A stretch of 64,000 nt of DNA, taken from Centropus unirufus. Its lineage: Eukaryota > Chordata > Aves > Cuculiformes > Centropidae. Of the stretch, positions 37,697 to 50,800 are shown piece by piece. The translations under genes and the position numbers were made by a program. The stretch covers positions 541,542 through 605,541 of the forward strand of contig VYZI01000391.1 in the NCBI GenBank assembly GCA_013397695.1, given 5' to 3'. Numbering within the stretch: the first letter of the stretch is position 1; the number at the start of each line of letters is the position of its first letter. The notes under the pieces were generated by a model, which saw nothing but the letters and a program-made list of their open reading frames with translations, did not search any database and was not told where the DNA came from.

Positions 37697-40214
37697 CTGG
37701 AAAGGTTACATATAGAAATATGAGAAAGACACTGAAGTCAGAAATATTGCTAAAGGGTGGCACTAAGCAACACCCGATTTCAGTCAGCCACACTGGCAGC
37801 AATGACAAAGATATTTAGAGCTGAGAATCTTGTATAATGTGTGGGTCAGGCTACTCCAGACTTTAATGAGACACAAGCTATGCATCAGCACAAAGTATCT
37901 AACTGAATAAATAGCAAATACATTGGAAAATACCACTTCTAAAGATAGGCCCTTAACCCAAGTTTAATCACTCGATAAATAAATTTTGTAGTCTATTTGT
38001 AAAAAATCCAGTTATATTATTCTGCAACATTTTACTACATTAGAATTTCTGCAACATTTTGTTATGATGCAATCATCTTTAGGAATTTAAAGCTAAGGAA
38101 GGAAGAGAATAATAAAATCCATTACCTATGACTGCAAAATCCAGTCCTTCCTTTCTTGTGGTAAATCACTGACACCTCTCTCTCTCCTTGATGTGCAGAG
38201 ACAGGCCCACATGTATGAGAAAAACTGCCTAAGCAAAGACATCTGGACTAGCTCTTCCCACTTCTGGTTTCTACCATCTCAATGTTTGGAGTGTGAATGT
38301 TTTACAGGACTGGAAGCAAAGGCTCAAAAAGTGTAGCTCAAAGAGTAAAGACTCAAAAAGTGTTGAATTATTAACCCTGCAGACTGGAATTTCGTAACTT
38401 GAATAAGAAAGAATGTAGGGAGTGCTGGAAGTCAGCTTTTAAGCTCAGTCAGCCACATACCAACCCTCCCCTCTTCCCAAACAGTAATCAGATATGCTGG
38501 GAATATCCAAATTCAGCCAAATGGTCACACTTCAACTTTAGACTAATCAGCTGTACTCCAATGAGTCAGACTACCCTGTTGCACTGTAGAAAGTACCAGA
38601 TCTATCAACATCAAGAGCATTTAACATGACATAAAGACAAAATAAGCCTTAATTCAAACCTTCACCTGAGAGGCAGTTCCTGTGAGACAGCTCCCATTAG
38701 TAATTTACATGTAGTGTGGTATCAGACAGACTCATTTAATCTTCATTTGGTCAAACAAATGCAGCGCTATCTACAAGTAAATGGTCTCATTGAGAGCTGA
38801 AGGTTATGATCACTTGTTCTTCTTTCACCTTAACACCCAAAGCCTTCCTTAAATACCTGCCCCCTCTCATAGACCTCAAAATTGTGTTTAAAGGATTCCC
38901 AAATCAAGATATGAGACCATATATATGCCTAGGGAATTTTTCACAGGAAACAAATACAGTAAACCAAGCCAGTAAATTCATACCAAAGAGTTAAAGATAA
39001 GTGGTTGGTTTATGTTTCTTTCAGAACTTGATATTAAAAATAGTTCCAGAACCTCTTCGGGATTTGTTTCTTTAAGGCATGGAGCATATTTTACAGTCAA
39101 ATTTCTCTTTACTAGCTCATGAAAACTGCAAGCAAAAAAAAAAAAAAATTACTACGTCACTTGCTTTTATTTGTTATACAAGCAGTACTCCCACTGCAGA
39201 ACTTTTATTGAATTTTATTGAATCCTGACATATACCCTTCAGTACATGAAGAATAAGGGCAATCTTTGGAATTAATTTCCTCCAACCTAAATCAAAACAA
39301 AGGAAGAATGGAATAAAAAAGTGAGAAAACATAAGTTAATTTCTTACCTTTCTTAGACACATAGGGGAAAAAAAAAAAGAGCAAAGTTTGGGTTTCCCAG
39401 TTGCCAGTATGCAAGTTATTATAGACATTCCAATGTATCTGATGACTGAAAGGGCAGAAGTCCAATCCTGCCTACTTCAAAATGCATGGATTACCAGCCT
39501 AAGTGCAAGAAAAATTTTGTCAAGCTATTACCAGTGCAACACCCATGGGATTCAGTAAACTGTTCTTTTATTGATGTTTATCCCTGCTCAAAACTTTAAT
39601 GTAGGGCTTTATTCATCTGAAGTATTCAGTAAGTGGTTGCTGTGCTGCAAGTTTTCCTTAAACACACTGATATCACCAAAGCTTCCTAACATTCAGTCTG
39701 TTTGTTAACAAGATGGCAACTTCTGTCACTTCAGGAAAAAGATTTCTGTTGCACTTCATAGATTTCATTACATTAAAAAAAGAAGCAGACAGAAAGCTTG
39801 TAAGGCTATTTGGAGTCCTGCTGCTGCTCAAATTCCCCACATGCAATAGTCATTCTGGTTTCTGGACCACATACAGGGACATGAAAAAAATAGAAGAAAG
39901 CAAAAATTATCTTCAAAGCTTCAAGGAAACGTCTAATGGGAAATATGTGTTTCTGAAAGGATAGCAGAAGCCCCATGGATGTTAAAAGTAAATTTATTCA
40001 AAGATCAACTTCAGCCCTCAACTTAGTAAATATCATTAGTAATTCAGGCCCAAAAAGGAGGACTTAAAACCCACGCTTATTTAATCTCAACATAACTATG
40101 ACATACTGGTGTTACACAAACACTGTAGATCCAGACATGTTTCTGGGAGGCTTTAGGTAAATACTGACACAAACAGGTAAGTACAAATGTCACTACGATC
40201 TGCAATATAATGCA
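37697..40214. other. AT-rich non-coding stretch
   Basis: It contains a short direct repeat (TCTGCAACATTTT, near 38021 and 38048), TTTTATTGAA twice near 39206-39226, and a run of 15 A at 39134-39148. No gene or repeat family recognised. Confidence 0.55.
39134..39148. repeat. A15 homopolymer
   Basis: An uninterrupted run of 15 adenines on the plus strand. No retroposon body is recognisable upstream. Confidence 0.8.
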
Positions 40215-40615
40215 GTTGCTGTACATGCCCACTGCTATTCCCACCTCGAAGAATTATATTACAGGAGTAAAGGTTTAGGGAAGGGTAATAAGAATGGTCA
40301 AGAACTTTGAAAAGATCACACAGAGAGACACTGAAATGGCTTCAACTGTTTTCACCTCAGAAAGGTATTACAAAGGAGAGAAGATTATAAAAGTATATCA
40401 AACAAGGAACTCTACTAGTAAAGGGAGATTCAAAGATTCTCTGTTGCATAATACTGTAAGAAGGACAAGTGACGTGAAACTGTAAAAGGTGAAAATTGAA
40501 AACTAGCAACAGAAAATTGTTTTTCATATGACATTTAAACAGATGGCAGAATTTATTTCCACTGGAGTCTGAGGATGCCAAGAACTTAACAAAAGTTTGA
40601 AAGGAAGTGGTGTTT
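40215..40615 (+). mobile_element. Ancient CR1-type LINE 3' tail
   Basis: The segment follows, with many substitutions, the old amniote CR1 3' end, in the reading order of the element's plus strand: GATTATAAAAGTATATCAAA (family ATTGAAGTATATAAAATCAT), TTCTCTGTTGCATAATACTG (family TTTCTCATAATAC), ACGTGAAACTGTAAAAGGTG (family ATGAAATTAAAAGGTGGCAA), ACTAGCAACAGAAAATTGTT (family ACTAACAAAAGGAAATACTT), and a final TCTGAGGATGCCAAGAACTT (family GGATGTCATTGAGGCCAAGAGCTT). The similarity is at DNA level only and the frame is destroyed. It belongs to an older CR1 lineage than the copies at 9.3 and 31.6 kb. The boundaries are approximate. Confidence 0.7.
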
Positions 40616-43600
40616 ACAGGGCCTAGTCCTATCTTCTGAAACCATTGAGATGCATGCCCTCATCAGAAGACATTTCTCTCTCACCAGGACTCATATTTTC
40701 AAACCCTAAGCCTGCCTAACTGAAGAGAGAAACATGATGTTGTCCTTGGGTATTACTTTGTACTGGAGCGCCTAACACTGCAAGAGTAAGGTCCTACCCT
40801 GGTTAAAGTAATCACAATAACAGGAAGACAGTAAACTTAATCCAAGGTAAAAATTAAAATGGATCTACTTGCAAAATGTAAATACAGATTTTAAAAATAA
40901 AAGAGCTAGAGAGGAAAAAGAGTGGACTTATATCCATATCTACCCAACTCTGTAGGAGCTCCATAGGGTTTTTCATTCTATACTGCCTAGTGGGCAAGCC
41001 AATTTGTATTCCTACTTACCTGTGCAACTGAGAGAATTCCTTTGGAAAGATCTTGTTCTTTTTACTGAAATTACTGACCATCTCAACAGCAATAACAACT
41101 ACTATTAAATCAACCTCTTACTGGAAGGTAAATGTGGATTTTTATGCCTGACCAGGCAATGCTCAAGCCTGAGCACGAAGTTTTTCACACACTAAAGTAC
41201 ACACTGTGGCCCTTGTTTTTGATGTTTAGTTAGGGCTGATAAGGTATTGCTAGCATAAACTATATGCTTGCTGAAAAATTGTATTATTAACTCCAGCATT
41301 CACTGTGGCAGAAAAAATGTGAGGGTAGATGTGAGTGACCATCTAGGAGGTTAAACTGAGTTTTACAAATTGCAGCCGCTGCTGGACACTGACATACCTC
41401 TTGATCAAAGCATTGTGTCCAAACTCATTTTTCATTTCAATGTTAAACTAAGAAAAGAAGGGTAAAAATAAAAATGCAAAGAGAGATGAAAAAAAGTATG
41501 TAGGGAGCACTAACAAGTGATATTCTGCTCTTTTGCCCTGGGGCTGCAGAAGGCAGGTGTGGCCTTGGAAGAGGACACTTGACATAGACCAAGGAGAGCA
41601 GAACTTGTTGGGGAGCCAGATTGCCCCAGTCATCTTTACTATCCACCTTAGATCTGCCCAGAGATCTGTTTCTTTAAGCTATACATGCCCACATACAAAG
41701 GATCCCCCGTGCCTGTTCTGCACTTTACAGACTCTCCACTACTCAGACAGGGGTAATCTGGAGCATGAGAGAAGATATTAGAATTAAACAGTAAAAAACA
41801 TATCTTTCCTGAGCAATCTTCTTCTCAGTCAGAGAAATATTTCTGCTTTCCAACCAGAGAAAAAACAATGCAATCAAGATAGCTGCCTCAAGGGTGAATA
41901 CTTAATTGATAGGGTAGATTCTTAGCTGCTATACCTATGGAGAAAAGAAAGACCTTGATTAAAGTCTGCTGGTGTTTCTCTTTGCCAGTATTTCCTGACC
42001 TCCCATCAATTAACAGCTTAAATTAATTTTGCTTCCAAATTCCCTTCACAGCCCACCTCCCCTCTGTCGCCTTTCAGGCCTGGTAAACACAAGCATCTCA
42101 GGCACAAAATACTTCAGCAGAGAGCATGACTCCATCAAAGCCTAATAACTTTACTCCTATCAAGAATAATGGAAGGGGAGCTTCTTGGGCTGTATCCATC
42201 AATTTTTATTAAACATTTCCTTCAAAGCAGTCAGACCACTCATTCCCACATCCAGTGAAAGAAAATCTCTGATGTGGGGCAGTGCTGAAAGGCTCTGGGA
42301 AAAGAGATGAGAGCCAACGATGTGACCACAATCAACAAAACTTCAATCTCTCCAAGGCTATTAAAGGATACACTGCTGGTTGCTATGAGTCACACAGAAA
42401 GATAACAGCTCCGCAGACTTCAATACTCCTTGAGAGAATTAGATTTTTCTGAGCTGAGGATTGCATTGCATTTTTTCTTCCTTTTCCTTTTTTTATTCCA
42501 TCCGTTTATTTGATACCTCACTCAATCAGGTTTGCTTCCTGTGTATGGCAGGCAGGGCACATTGCACTAAGCATATTGGAGGCCTGGCACACAACAGGTT
42601 TTGGTACCATTTCAACAGGGTTTTGGTGTGCAGTGCAGTAACAGTTTCAGCATTTGAGAATGACTGCAAAGCTAGCAGCTGGAGATCAGTCAGTCTGAAG
42701 AGGAGGGATGGAAAGAACAGATTGCCTCATATCTGCTTGCAGCAGGTTACAGGAACTTCCCCTGAGCCACCCGGGGACTCCAAGATAGAGGAGAGGATGA
42801 AACGGACATAGACCCTGATCTGATTTGTGCTTCCCATGCCTCAGGAGAATCCAACAGCAGAAACAATTCAAGTGATCTGCTTTTCCAAGTCAAAGAACAT
42901 TTGCCACAGTCTTGTCTTTCAGGAACACAGAACATCCACTGGAACAGACCCAAACTCAGCCATTCTGAATGTTTCTGGAGCAATGGTGACAGACTTTGAA
43001 AGCCTCTAACTGCCCACTGGTGGGCAGAGATGACTCATGGCTAAAGAAAGTAAACCAGAAGCCAGAGTCACGTCTTGCAGTTGACCTATTAAGTGACATT
43101 CTTCTCAATCTGGTCTTTGTGTGGATTATGCAGGTTACCAACTGTCCATGCCATAGATACAGAGACAGATGGATCATAGATGAAGGCACAGCACCACAAA
43201 AATTTCCAGGCTGTTTCTAGTATAATCTAGGTTCCAGTAATGGTACAGCCCAGAGCCAGAAGTAATAAACCCTGCTAGACTTAATCCAGCACTGTGGTAT
43301 CTCTGGGTTCACAATACACGGATGTCCCAATTCTTTCCTATGTAGTTAGCCAAAGGCTAGCTGCACTTTCTTATTTTAACTTGATCTGACTCCATAAAAA
43401 CACTTCACCCACTCTCCACTCCCAGCTTCTAGGAATTGTGCACATGACCCTGAGCTGCCGTGTACCAGCATCTGGCTGATGATCCATCTTGGAAACCAGA
43501 ATACCCGGGAACATCATGAAGAGACGCCCCCAACTCTGGATCCAGCAAACCTGGCTCATAATCAGCAGTGATTAGAGTGGCAGGTTCCAAGTCCTGTTTA

Positions 43601-44444
43601 TGACAGGAAGCATCAAACTCCACACTGCATGGCATTAAATATATGCAATTTAGGTTTCCCTGTTTTCTTGGCTTGTCCAAGCAGCTGATACACTGAGTAA
43701 TGGAGGGATTTAAAAATATGTAAAAGTGTAACAGAAGTGAAATTACACCTGTGGCTTCCCAAGTCTTATTTGTTAAATATGAATCAACCTTGTTCACCTC
43801 ACGGACTACTACTACAGCAGTCATTTGTTTAATGGGCTAAATTCATAAGCAATTTCAGTTCTCACTGACTTACAGTAGGGTCAAGGTAGGTCTAGTTTCA
43901 AAGCTCATAAAATCCATTATAATAAGTCACTTAATCTCATATTTAATACACAAATCCTGCTTATAAAGTACATAGATGAGAAGAAGTTTGCAGTTTGCGT
44001 ACTAAAAGATTTGTTTAGCTGTGTAAATTAGACTTTTCCCAGTAAAATCAGAAACCTGGAAGATACTACATGACTGATGGGAGTTCCATCTTCCTTTCCC
44101 TTCCAAATCCTCAATTACATTGCAAATTATCCCTTGAAAGAGGTTAATATATCTGGGCAGCAATACTTTAAAAGGGTACCGAATTACAAGATGAGATTCT
44201 GTCTCTGCTACGAGCCATGACACAAGGTCTGACAAGAACACAGTTGGATATCATAAGCTTAGCAGAAAATGCTTTGGATGTCTTGAAAACATATCCCATC
44301 TGGTATAACTGCCAGATCAGGACTCATATCCAAACCCAAACTTTACCCAAATTAAGCAGTGTTCAGAAATTTGTTCCTGCCCACTGCCACATCATGTAAT
44401 TCGGAAAACGTTAATTAGAAATGCTTGTGCAGGAGGGAACTTTA
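40616..44444. other. Non-coding stretch
   Basis: No recognised repeat. Open frames include 116 codons plus (42461-42811) and 131 codons minus (43429-43824), discussed in the findings. Neither resembles a known family. Confidence 0.5.
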
Positions 44445-44575
44445 CTCCCAGTTCTGCCATGAAATGGTTGTGTATACCTTGGCAATTTTACTGCTTTCTT
44501 GATGACTCAGTGTGTTCCCCAGAAAAACAGGGCAATAATTTTTAAACTCTGGAATACTTTGAGACATTATATCAG
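44445..44575 (+). repeat. MIR-type CORE-SINE fragment
   Basis: CCCAGTTCTGCCATGAAATG, GTTGTGTATACCTTGGCAAT, TTTACTGCTTTCTTGATGAC, TCAGTGTGTTCCCCAGAAAA and ACAGGGCAATAATTTTTAAA run in the order of the MIR core (CTCTGCCACTTACTAGCTGT, GTGACCTTGGGCAAGTTACT, CTCAGTTTCCCCATCTGTAA, GGGGATAATAAT). The colinear match over about 110 bases is the best SINE match in the window. Confidence 0.6.
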
Positions 44576-44779
44576 AAAAGTAAATAATACAGACAAAATC
44601 TCCAGATGACATGATGTAAAACTTCCATTTGATGCCACTATACCAAATTTGTGTATGAAAAACTATATAAATGTACGACCCATTAATATCCCACAACCCA
44701 CAGGATATCAAAGGAAATACAAAGGTTCAAACCCTTGCAACTGAAACGAATCAGATGTGGAATGCACATACGTGTAAAA

Positions 44780-44850
44780 CTAAGTTCTAGAACAGAAAAG
44801 TGTCTTGCTTAGGACCACACTAAGTCATCAGGACAATCACTTCTTGTTTG
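44780..44850 (-). repeat. MIR-type CORE-SINE fragment, opposite orientation
   Basis: AAAAGTGTCTTGCTTAGGAC then CACACTAAGTCATCAGGACA resembles a reverse-oriented MIR core (AAGTGACTTGCCCAAGGTCACACAGCTAGTAAGTGGCAGA). It is short and diverged. Confidence 0.4.
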
Positions 44851-47800
44851 ACATCCATTTGCCATCGGTTTTGAACACTTGGACCATGAACCTTCCTTGG
44901 AAACTCAGGCCTTCAATTCAAGGACTGCACATAAGATCTTTCATTCTTTGCAAATTCTGCTGATATGCGCGTTTCTATAAGTATTCTGCCCAGTTAGTTT
45001 TTCATTTTGTTCTTTTCAGATGCAATCATAAAGGTGCATAGTGCTGTTCAGTCTCTTAGGTCCTCAGAATTTAAAGTTAGTCATACTAAACTTCAAAAGC
45101 AAAGGTGAAAATCAAGCTAGAGGGTCACAAGCCCCAGAAACAAGGAAATATGTCATATTTCAGCAACACAAAAAGTAGATCTTAAGCATCTTGCTACCCT
45201 CTTTTCTGAGAATCTCTAGGACAGCTTTCTATATTTATCCTCATTAATTCTCCCATCTCTTGATTGTGTTTCTCCTCTGACCTTCCTTCAGCAAGGGTTT
45301 CCTTACCCTAAATGCCATCCTGACAACCATAGCAGAATTTTGTTTCTTTATAGCCATTTTATTAATGCTAATTCAGCTACTGCCGTGTGGGGCTGAGCTG
45401 CATCTGGAATCTGTCCCATGACCCAGGCACTCGGCACAGCCTAGGGTCAATGGATTACTGCTGCACAGCCTCAGCAAATTTATCCTTTTCCAGCTGAATG
45501 CTAGTTAAGTCTAAACCTTCCCACAAGGAGTAGAGTGCAAATGAATGGCTTGAGTGTTCAGCATTCCTCGCCTGAGGGCAGATTTGGTTTGGTCACATTT
45601 ATTAGTTCCAAGATCTTGCAGATGAAAGAAGCCTTAATGAAAAGACACTGAACTGCATCTTGGGCTCCCAGCTGTTTTGTGATGAGGGTGAGGAAAAAGG
45701 CTTGCTAAAAATATCTCATCAGAAATGTGATCCAACCAAATATAGCTCTAGTTCCTTTATGTGAGATTAAGAGAGCATAGATGGAAATTAGACATCCTGG
45801 CATACAAGACCCAGGGCTGTGCTATGATTTTCTCCCTTCGATAAAACCTTCTTGCAGCCATGTGTTAAATAGAACAGCACCAGAAAAACCCAAGAAATGT
45901 AGTTTTGGCCCTGAGCTTAGTGGACTGAAATAATTGCACTTGCAGTAAATGTCAGTATTTTGTTAAAGTTTCTCTGGTCTTTTTTTATGACTCTCACAAT
46001 ATTCTTCCACAGCAACAATTTCCCTCACTGAGCACAAGTGCAGTCACTTCTTTAAAGAACACATAAGGTGCTAAGCAGCATACACCAGCGGCATGTAGCT
46101 GGTCAAAGCAGGAAGTCAAGCAGATTGTTCCATCTGTTTGAGGAAAAAGGAGCTTTTTTAGTTCTGTCTCTTTAGAGACAGAAGATGGTGTGAGTCAGAA
46201 GACTTGAATGTATCAGCTTTAGATTCTTATAAGTGTTTGAATTAGGAATCCTCTAATCTCTTGTATGGATTCTGCTAACAGTTTGTCTCTAGTGGTTCTG
46301 TATTCGTGTTCTCACATGTGGCATTGCTGAGGCCACTGAATTGGACAGCAACAACCTTTCAGATGTTTCAGTTGTATTCCAATTCTGCCTAAAAACTGAG
46401 ACAGAATATGGGACAACTAAGAGTTACCGACATCTTTTATTTTTAATGGGGTACTCCTTTTCGACCGAGAAATATGCTGGGTAGGATAGTTTCAGCTATA
46501 AAGGTTTCCACTCCACTCTAATGCAACTTCTTGCTATATTCTGTAAGCACAGCAATAAGGACATTACACAGCAAAATCACTGCTTGCCTCCTAAAGACAA
46601 ATGTCAAGTTCCCCATCCCTAGCAGGATGCCATCTGCTCCTGCCTCCAGCACGCTTCTGCTCACCCTCAAAACTCCTGCTTTTTAACACATAGAAAACAC
46701 AGAGCTGCCAAACAGGAAGAAGCAGCAGTTAGGGGAGGATGGGAAGTCTTCAGGCCCTCCCTCACACCCCACCATCCTGCTGCTCCCAATATTTGCAGAG
46801 TCTTTCCTTCCAGCAGTAGCAGGGTGAGGCGCTTGACTGAATCAAGATGCAGGCAGCATAACTGTTGTCATTTAGTTCAGGGACTAAAGTAGTGCATAGT
46901 CATTCTCATAGCCTAGGACCACTTAGAGAACAGTGCCTCTAGCTGCTTATTCATCCACCCTGAGACAGTGGGTCAAACACGGGTGCGGCCAAAGCTAGGA
47001 GACTGTTTCCTCACTTGCTTGTAACTGTGCTTTTATCACCCCTCACACTGCTGCCCGAGGTAACTGCCAGATGAATCGCACTGAACACTGGCCCTGCCCA
47101 GGGATATTTATATTCTACCTAGCCTGCTGAGACCAAGTTGGATTCCACGTAAGTCAGAGTAAGACTCCGATAGATAGCACAGAGCTATTTCATCAAAAAT
47201 TTCTTTACAGACAACTAAAAGAACAGAAATCACATGAAAATCCAATAGTTTAACTAATGCTCTAACAATCTAGTGAAAAAGAAAAACAAAACAAAACGTC
47301 TTCTTATAATTCAAATGCCCAGTTCCTATTGTGGATCACTGGTAACATAAGGAGTGCCTAGAAATGAGTATCAACCCTTTTCTTATGACATCAAGTTCTT
47401 ATCCTGTCATTGCGGAGAGTTGTCAGCTAGGAAGAGTACGACGCTGATGGTGACTTTTTTCTTCCTGGCTCCTGTATCCATTCTAGGTTACTTTTACATG
47501 TTTATAAACCATCTTTGTCAGTAGTTTACACTTCTTCTGTCCTAATAGTTCTCTGGGTTAGTTGAGGCACAATTCCTCCTCTTTACAAGGATGATATAAA
47601 ATGTAGCATGGTATCATTTGGGGAAGGACTACACAATTGCTCAAAGTGAGCTTAAAGTTATTTAGCTAATAGTATAGCTAAAAATAAACTCCAAACAAAA
47701 AGACAGACAAAGGATACTGTACCATTGGAAAATTCTGCTCTTAAGAGTTAAGACAGGACAGGCAGCAGTCATCAAATTCTAAAACTAGACATAGGCAGAA

Positions 47801-50800
47801 AGGTTGAAGTAATTTTGTACATAGAGATGAAGTTAAGTGAAAATAGATATAAATATAAGCCTGACAAATTTTAAGGCCTGGTATGTCTAATTATTGTTAG
47901 AAAAGTCAAGCGCTGTTACCAGCATTTGGCAGAAGAAATTTGTCAGGGGGACAGGACGACAGAGCCCTGGCCAGGATACAGACAAGGTCAGGGGGCACCG
48001 TTTCAAAACACTAGAAAAATACATTCATTCCCAGTCTGGATTGCAGTTAATCTGCAATAATCAGTCTGAAAACAACAAAGCAAGAATACAGAGACCAGCC
48101 TGTAAACCAGACAGGATGCAGGGAAAGCCAGGGGGAGGTCTGGAACAAAATCATGAAATCAAGTAGGAGCTAGAACAGCTATTTGGGAACCAAAGACTAT
48201 CTATCACAGAAAATATCGAATTGGGCAGGGAAGTGGATTGAATAGTTTGTAGCTCTTATGGAGCTTTTGTGCATATTCTTTCTTCATACTTAGTACTTAC
48301 TGGTACCAAGCTTGAGGAGTTCAACACCTTATCCCCTGCTAGACTGTAAATGCAGTTGCTGTCTTACCATCCATTCACACCATAAGAGTGAAGTATGACC
48401 CACATCTTGCAATGGGTCTCCTATAAACAAACAGATTTTTGCATGATCTCTGATGTGTTCTTATGTTTCTGGATATTTTTTGAAGCATAAACACTCAATT
48501 AGAAAGATAAGAAAGGCACAGCAGTTGAGCTAAGGATATTTAGTTGTAAATATAACCAAAGTAGGTAATATATCCCCAAACTGGGAGAAGTAGCAAGGGC
48601 AGTATCTCTTACATACAGACCCCAAAATATATCTGACATGACAGCTGAAACAGAATATCCAGACAGAAATGCTTGAATCTCTCAGTTCATTGGGAGTTAC
48701 TCCTTTGATTTCACTTGCTTTAATCCTTCCTTAAATCTTTGTAACAGCAGAAGTAAATCCAGAGACCTCTCAAGGCAATGACAAAAAGAAACATCCTAAT
48801 TGGCAGATATACTTATTATCTGATCTTCTCTCACCACTAGGGAAGGGCTGCAAGTCAAATCCTTCAAGGTGACATCAGAAGATCTAGTCGTGTTCCTGAC
48901 AAGGGAGAAGCACCAAACTAAGGATGAAAGATGGATTGCTGGTCTCCACGAGACACCAGTACTGACAATGAAGAAAATATAATCCTAGCAACCATTAATT
49001 TTACTTTGCCCTTTCAAACTGTACTGACATGTAGAGACAGAGAAGAACATGATGCAAACACACAAAGGAAATTATAAGAGGAAAAACCTGCTGTGAATAG
49101 ACTATCCTAAAAAAGTCCATGCATTAATTAATAACTATTAATAATCTAGTAAAGACAGTAGAGACACCTATGCCTTATTTTATCATAAACGACTGAGTTG
49201 TAACCAGAACAATTTGCAGTCCTTGTAGACCAACAAGGGGAAAAGGGGGAGGGAAAGGGGCTCCAGCACTTTCTAGGTGGTTTTTTTCTTCCTCTGTAGT
49301 CACATTTTTCAAGGTAAGGCAGCTCCAATTGTTAGGTAGAGGTTACAAGGTCTTCAAAAACCTAGTAATGAAGCTGACAACATCTAGAGAAGGACAAGTC
49401 CAGTAACAGGAAAGCATTGTTAAATTCAAGAAAAGACACCCACTACTTAATGCACCTGCTCCTTAGAAATTATTAATTTAGATGGTGATTGTACAATACA
49501 GTATTCCTATTCAGAAAAGTGTGTCCATTTCCTTGAAGGAGCAGTTATTACTCTAAAGGTTAAAATAAAATATTCTCTACTTGCTTTTGTAAAGCTCTAA
49601 TTATGAAAGCTAGAGTTAACCCCCCCTGTATTACTCAAACATATAATTCTTTTCATTCTGTAGTCATTTAACAGTACAAACAGGTTCACATTCATCTCTC
49701 CTGACCACTTTCACAAGCACTAAAATAAGTTTCTTGTCCTGCTATTGTAATTGCTGTAGGAAGACGTTTATTTAATACAGGACCAAATGGTAGGTTTTCT
49801 AAAGTTTATGCTTTTTCACTTTCAAAGACATTCACAAGCCTATGATGTACACACCAGCGTGAAGAAAAAGAACGATTCCCTAAATCCAAAGTAATTATTG
49901 AAGGCTGAGTGGGCATTACTATGTAAGAAACTTGGACAAATCTGGATACAGAGAAGACAAGCTTTATTCCTACTCAGATTTCAGAAAGAACTCTGGAATT
50001 GCTGTTATCAGACTAGTTATGAAATGCATATTGCCACCATCTATGTATTTTCTGACAAAATTTGATTCCCCTAGCCCTGTCTCATTGCCTTCTCCTATTA
50101 GGTAAGTGCAGTACTGCTTGTACCATACACACATACCCATAGATTAAAATGCTCCAGTTTTAAATTGCTTTCCTTCCCTGCTGCAGATGTGAGAAAATTA
50201 ACTCATTCATGTGACCGGAGTAGGAGTCAGGCTAAATGGAAAAAAAAGAAAGAAGAGCTCATCAAAATTCATGCTGAAATGTAAAGAAATTTAAGCTGGC
50301 AATACAGCTCTGACAGGAAGAGATGCTGCAGTGCCCTGCGCTGGTGTGAAACATTGTTGGCAGCAAGATCAGCTCTGGCAGTGCTCCAGCACCAGGGATG
50401 CCCACAGGTATCTGGAGTACCCCTGATGCCAGCTCAGGTACACATTTTAATCCAGGCAGCCAGTCCTTGAAACTAAATGCAAAGTCAAGAGACTAATTTC
50501 AAAGTGGTTTTCCGTATAATGAGTATATGATTGGACTTGTTTATTGCTCCAACAGTTATAAAAATACCTCTGGTAATACCCACTTCCAAGAACTGCCAGT
50601 CCTATTCCCCTCCCCAGCCCAAAAAAAACTTCTATTCTCTACTGTTTAATGATCATTCTGTTCACAAAGCTTTTCCACTGTGGATAGAGAAGTTACAACT
50701 ATTTTAATACAGGCTGGAAGAAACTAGGTAAGCTTAGCAACAAGATTGTGTAAATTGAGACGTGAACTCTGCTTCCTAGATATGGGCTGGGTGTGTATGA

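Noticed and set aside
41012..41066. Minus-strand 45-base segment with an excellent donor (CACAGGTAAGTA)
   Set aside because: It is too short to judge coding potential, two frames are open, and no partner exon was found.
42461..42811. 116-codon plus frame
   Set aside because: The translation has no recognisable domain, and frames of about this length are expected by chance in the window.
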